The notes below the pieces were generated by a model, which saw only the letters and a program-made list of their open reading frames with translations, was not told the DNA's origin and made no database searches. Of a DNA stretch of 64,000 bases, positions 59,180 to 64,000 are shown piece after piece; position 1 is the stretch's first letter; each line of letters begins with the position of its first letter. Where the stretch lies: the NCBI RefSeq assembly GCF_002878395.1, contig NC_061114.1, positions 140,294,986 to 140,358,985 on the forward strand. Reading direction: 5' to 3'. The translations under genes were made by a program, and so were the position numbers. Source of the stretch: Capsicum annuum. Its lineage: Eukaryota > Streptophyta > Magnoliopsida > Solanales > Solanaceae.

Positions 59180-62100
59180 TTTAATGACCCTTCAGGTCAA
59201 TTTTTTAATTTCTAAGAATTTATAGGGTTTCAAGCCTTCTCATAATGGCTAGAAGGCATAAATGAGTTGTCTAAACTATTGGTTTAATTTTTAGATAATT
59301 TATTTGAATTTTAGGATCATTGTCCTATTTAAGAGCTTTTGTTGTTAAAGAAGTTATTTAGATCGAAACTCCAAGTAAATTTCCTCAAACAAGAATTCTG
59401 CCAGTATTATCAAGTCTCGAATATTTATTTTAGGATAGGGGACCCTTGGTTAGGGTTTTGAGGGTTTCAGACTCTTTTTGGGATTGTTTCATCGAGTCTA
59501 AAATATTGAATTTGGTGTTATAGCATAGTTTTTTGTGCACATGAAATTTTTAATAAATCTCAAGCGTCCGATCAAAGTCCATCGGGACCTTAGCTTTTTC
59601 TAATATGCAGCATCTGGTGTAACCAAAATTTTGTCTTTATGTTTGTGAGAAATGGTCATGTTCGAAGAGGTCAACAATGTTGGCTTCTATGTTTACGAGC
59701 TAGCCCCGCCTTCACGAAGGATAATCAAGCTCAACCGCCTCAACTTTACTCTTTCTGTTTGCGATTGACTAGCTATGTTCATGAAGGTTCTTTCCAGCTC
59801 AGTACTACATTTGGGGAAGGAGGGTACCATATCTACAAAGGACCCCTAACAACCCCTTTATATTTCTTTCTTGCTAGATTCTATTCTAATTTTAGGATTT
59901 TTCAACCTTGAAGCTTTCAAGAGCTATAAAAACTTAAGAAAAATAAAAAATTATAGCTATGAATGTGTAGAGGGTGATTAGGTGGACATTTCCCATTAAT
60001 ATCCTTCTTAATTTCTTGTTCTAATTCCTCTATTTAATTCTTATTTTCCCTCTTAGTTACATTATCTTTTGGAGCTGATTTTATCCCCGATTTATTTCCC
60101 ATTTGTGCTTAACTTTTGAGAATACATTCCTTGTCTTTTGAGGGACTTCATTAAAGACTCAATTTTTGAATTTAATTTGTGGGCCCCACAATATCATTCT
60201 TACAAAAATATTGGCCCAAGTATTTATAATTTACTACATGTGTTGTTTTACTCCTATTAATACTTTTATAAAATGGTGATATTTTAGGATCGTGGAACCA
60301 ATATGAGCAATTCATAGGCCATTCGAGAGTTAGGGTTCAGTAAACAGGTTATCTTTGGTCTACTTTTCCCTATAAGGTTGTGTATAGTAAAGATTCCTTG
60401 TAAGGTAGGGATTATAGGATGGGTAATACCTAGTATTATCTTATCTTGGCCAACTTAGAGGATTTATCTTAGAAATTTGACCCAAATCCTTTCTTAGAAT
60501 GCCTGGTATGGTTGTAGGATCCTATTACAAATGACTATATACTTGTTGATCCTAGGTTGATATTTAGGATCCCTTAGTATGAGACTTATGGTATTATTTA
60601 ATGAATTTGACCATGTTTCCCCCATGAGTTCCTTTTAGCAGCTTTATGCCCATAATTATTATAGTCCCTAATATTATGGACCTATCATCACATTAATTAT
60701 ATATCATTGGGTCCAAGGCTATTGTTACAATACAAGTTGGATATCAGGTTAGTACATTATCCTTAAAAAGGCGTGATTCTAGTTTATAGACACTTGGATG
60801 TTTATGGTTAAACTATTTGGATAATGAAGATGGCTTACATATATTAAAATTCATTACGTTATTTGGTGGTACAATTTCTTTTAAAATTTGGGTTTTACAA
60901 TTATATTCTAAAAAAGGATTTATTCTAGTTTCTTTAATCTTGGAAAAGGAAGTCATACCACCCTTACTATTGATTTATGACACCTTAAATTAAACATATT
61001 ACTTTAGAAATTTGACTAAGGTTGCTTTTGGTCCATTATTAATCAGCTCACTTTTTCCACTACTATTTACTTTGATTGAATGTGATTCTGACCCTTTCTA
61101 TATTATTATGCCAATTAGTCCCAAACCCAATCTCGAGCAATTAATTTTCATAGTTATTCTTATTTAGCCTCGAATTAAGTCTGACAACTAATTATATTTT
61201 ATGTATCTCACTAGTACTAGATGGAGAATATCGGTTATGATGGTTTTTGGATGTCCTAGTTTGAGACCAGGTAGTATATATACAACCATTCTGAGCCCCC
61301 TATGGGTTTCTTTGTCTAAAGTACATACCGAAAAAGGTGAGATTCATATGTCCTTCTTTCCGAGATGAAAAAGGTGTTTATATGCTTACTATGGTTTGAA
61401 ATTTTGTTGTTATAGTATTACCGATAAGATTACATTTATTCATTCATATGCATTTCCTACCATCGGTATGCTTGGTTCTTATATCATTAGCCTTATGGGG
61501 TGTTGTATAGGCATAAGTTATAGTTACTATTTGTTGAGTGCTTTCTTGTCCCTATTGGGATTATGGGGGACCTATAAGGTTATTGATTATCCAAACTAGC
61601 TGGTTACTTTATTGTTGGTTATTATGGTTATTTCATGGTAGGATGATCATGGACTTGTACCATAGATTGTCGTAGTGCCTATGATCTCTCTTTTTCTATT
61701 TTTCTATGATGTATTATTGTTAAGTTACCTCATGATTATTCATACTTTGTTTTGAGGGTTTGGTTATGCTAGTATTAGCTTCCTTACTTGGCTATGATCT
61801 TTGAGATGTTGGATTGGATCTAACAGGTTATTACATTAAAGTTTAGTCCTATATATATGTTTGTATGCATGCATATATATATATATAGTATCACCTTATA
61901 TCCTTCTCTTTCCTTATCTATTCATACTGTATGTGCATTCTTTGGCCTTGTATTACTACTATATATCCTTCTTTCTAGCTTTATTTGACTATTGACTGGT
62001 GATATACAACATTGTACTTTACTTCCTGAATATTATAAAATAGGATAGTTTATTCTTATTGCTCCATTATCATTATATTATTTAGTTTCTTGGATATTTG

Positions 62101-62577
62101 TGTGTATTTTATATACCTACTTTATATATTATTTGTGCTTACAAAATATTTAGATCTCAATCGTTAGATGCCTGCTGAGTACCTTATGTTTGGTACTGAT
62201 ACTTCACTTTTGCACCTTACAAATCACAATATGCGTGCTCATTATTAAAGTGTGCATTATGTAGAGCAGTCATAAATTAGAGATTTGAATTGAGCTCCCG
62301 ACATTTAAAGTACTCCTGCTCTCTCTTTTATTTTTATACTAATCTCTATTTTGTATTTTGAGACATCTTTGTATGTATATATTTGTTCTATATTTCTCTT
62401 GTACTTCTATTGTGTTAGAAGATCTTATACTGACTTCACAAGGTTTTTGGGATTTTATCTATATATTAGTCTCCTTATTGGATTTCTTTTTATTGCTTTC
62501 CTTGTTTCTCTTAATAGTTTGTTACTAGTTGTGGGATGTAATACATGGCATCATGATCGAGAAATTGAGTCATAAAA
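59180..62577 (+). repeat. 5' LTR of gypsy-D
   Basis: It starts near AATGACCCTTCAGGTCA and ends GAGTCATAA just before the primer site, about 3.4 kb. It shares landmarks with LTR-E in the same order. An (AT)n run lies at about 61,871-61,887. Small open frames at 59,639-59,911, 61,396-61,599 and 62,351-62,575 are not conserved in LTR-E and are not called as genes. Confidence 0.68.
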
Positions 62578-62580
62578 AGT

Positions 62581-62592
62581 TTGTATTAGTGC
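62581..62592 (+). other. Decayed primer-binding site of gypsy-D
   Basis: TTGTATTAGTGC, followed by ATAGG, matches TGGTATCAGAGC-ATAGG with three mismatches, at the expected place. Confidence 0.6.
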
Positions 62593-62599
62593 ATAGGTT

Positions 62600-64000
62600 T
62601 AGCAGTATTGTTGGTACAAGAGCAAAATATCTAGTATAGCCCTGAGGATCAATATTGAGACATCTATATCCTATCTTCGAGAGGCTATAAGGCATTTTTA
62701 CAAAATTATACTCTTGACGCCTTGTCATGTGTTTGTATCTCTATGAACCTCAAGTACCTCTTTTGATTCAACTCTTTTCTTGATGGATATCATAAGGTAT
62801 TCTATGAGTGTTACAAAAATTTTAGCTCAATATCGATCAAGGGAGATAGAGATTAATATTAGGGATCTTTATCATCAGCCAATGGGCATCTGGCTATCCC
62901 AGGCTCTGATGGATTTTGTGACCACCTCAGTTCTTTAGTATTATGTGTTAGGGATCCCAAGTCTTTTGTTGAAATAGCATAATTAATGGTGTTCCTTATT
63001 CATCGAGTGATCCTCGGCAAAAGTTGTATTTGTTGGCATTCGAAAAGGATTATTATTAATCACAGAGTATGATATTTGGTTTCTTAAGTAGGATAGTCAA
63101 ACTTCTTTATTATATGCTACAAATATGAGATGGTGTAAATATTTAATCGATGATTGGCTTTACTACTCTGTTTAGTATCAAAGTATTTAATAACGACTGG
63201 GTCTTCTTTCTATAAGGGTGGTTATCATGTAAAGTCTACAGAGATGGATTTAATTGAAACATATGTAGGTATAAGTAAGATGACATATCGACAATGCAAC
63301 ATTAGTGTTACTCTATTTGGAGGTAGGAATCTTCCTAGTAGATGTCAATATCATATTTAGCCTATCAGGTGCCTCTTGGTAGCACATCAAAATATTAATG
63401 ACTCTCAAATAGGTCATGGTTGTCACAGTAGATAAAGTTTTGGTCGGACCTCATAGGGTATTCGATTGAGGTCTTCTGGTTATGGTGGTCATAGTAGATA
63501 AAGTTTTGGTTAGACGTCATAGGGTATTTGATCGAGGTCTTTTGGTCATGGTGGCTATTCTGCGTCAATGGGTGTAGTTCATCATAGAGTCCTAGGGGTA
63601 TGTTTCTATTATGGTGAGATTGGTGATTATTATAAGAAGTTTCCATGCATCAGTTGGTAAGCTAGTTGGGGACTTCTCATATTTCTCGCAAGGTTAGAGC
63701 TTTAGGGATTTGTTATTACTATAAAGATTGATCATTAGTCTAGAGAGTTTCCTTGATATGGGATTATTGAGAAATCAGTGCGACCAGGACGCTCTCGTAT
63801 TGAGATGGTAATTTCATGTCTAGGGAGTGCTCTTAGTAGTCCAGTTGATCATTCATACGCTCAGTTCATGCTTAAATGCTTAGAGTCGTTCTTTATTTAG
63901 CATGCCAAGGATGATGGCTTTAGATTCAATCATATAGGTGCAATTTTGATTTTTGTTTTTTTATCTTCTATTTTTATTATGTTGGTGTTTTTATACCCAT
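62600..64000 (+). pseudogene. Gag region of gypsy-D, decayed and partial
   Basis: The leader stretch near 62,650-62,710 is typical of these elements. Downstream, short pieces in several frames match the gag layout: a Gly/Ser/Arg-rich region with tandem repeats (63,412-63,550), then two zinc-knuckle relics. The first is at about 63,601-63,647 (C-F-Y-Y ... D ... C, second Cys and His lost). The second starts at about 63,711 (C-Y-Y-Y, with stops). No long open frame remains. The apparent minus-strand frame at 63,395-63,646 is a shadow of the repeat. Confidence 0.62.
63421..63546 (+). repeat. 66-bp tandem duplication in gypsy-D gag
   Basis: GATAAAGTTTTGG recurs at 63,431 and 63,497, a period of 66 bp (22 codons), with the whole unit imperfectly repeated. 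It lies in the Gly/Ser/Arg-rich region before the zinc knuckles. Confidence 0.8.

Larger units (their letters stand above)
59180..64000 (+). mobile_element. Ty3/gypsy element gypsy-D, 5' part, running off the window
   Basis: A 5' LTR (59,180-62,577), a decayed primer-binding site (62,581-62,592) and a gag region that continues past base 64,000. It is inserted in the LINE fragment. Its LTR is related to LTR-E. Pol is not in the window. Confidence 0.72.

Noticed and set aside
63395..63646. Minus-strand His/Asn-rich frame
   Set aside because: Antisense of the gypsy-D gag tandem repeat and zinc-knuckle region; the sense strand has the family features.
1..64000. Host genes, tRNA or rRNA genes, CRISPR arrays
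   Set aside because: Long open frames all belong to retroelements. I saw no tRNA-like fold or rRNA stretch, and the short repeats are not spaced like a CRISPR array.

Overview
The window is a block of nested and broken retroelements from a plant nuclear genome. I see no host protein gene, tRNA, rRNA or CRISPR array. The sequence is AT-rich. It holds several Ty3/gypsy chromodomain elements with initiator-tRNA-Met primer sites, one element with a tRNA-Asp-type primer site, a LINE fragment, and three copies of an endogenous pararetrovirus (family Caulimoviridae). The pararetrovirus copies and the gypsy families look most like those of the nightshade family (Solanaceae: tomato, potato, pepper, tobacco), in pericentromeric or other heterochromatin. 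That assignment is from recognition, not from a search.

1-14,865: pararetrovirus cluster. Copy A (minus strand, about 1-3,980, running off the left edge) lies head-to-head with copy B (plus, about 4,348-11,540). Copy B is followed head-to-tail by truncated copy C (plus, to 14,865). From the movement-protein start of B to that of C is 7,193 bp, about one genome length for this family. The domain order is movement protein, coat protein with a CCHC zinc knuckle, aspartic protease, reverse transcriptase, RNase H, then an unrecognised aromatic-rich C-terminal region. After this come a TATA box and a poly(A) signal. All copies carry stops and frameshifts, but the protease-RT frame of copy A is open for about 457 codons to the window edge. 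A and B together form an inverted repeat with arms of at least 3.98 kb around a 1.34 kb loop.

14,866-32,908: the cluster stops abruptly inside the gag start of a minus-strand gypsy element (gypsy-0, LTR 15,300-17,393). Next are an isolated gypsy LTR (LTR-E, about 17,735-20,423) and a plus-strand gypsy element (gypsy-1, 20,436-27,256) that is cut off in its integrase. A minus-strand, apparently non-autonomous Tat/Athila-like element (27,257-32,908) is fused to that cut end.

32,909-58,145: two nests. Gypsy-2 (34,063-44,064, minus, both LTRs, near-matching target duplication) sits inside an older LTR-like sequence (LTR-F). Gypsy-3 (47,721-57,451, minus, both LTRs) sits inside the 3' LTR of a plus-strand gypsy relic (gypsy-4), of which only the integrase tail and chromodomain remain.

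58,146-64,000: an RTE-type LINE reverse-transcriptase fragment is interrupted by the 5' LTR and decayed gag of another plus-strand gypsy element (gypsy-D), which runs off the right edge.

None of these elements looks able to move by itself. Apart from the transposon biology, the points of interest are the virus-derived inverted repeat (a possible source of double-stranded RNA), the genome-length tandem, the long open frame in copy A, and conflicting patterns of shared lesions among the three viral copies.
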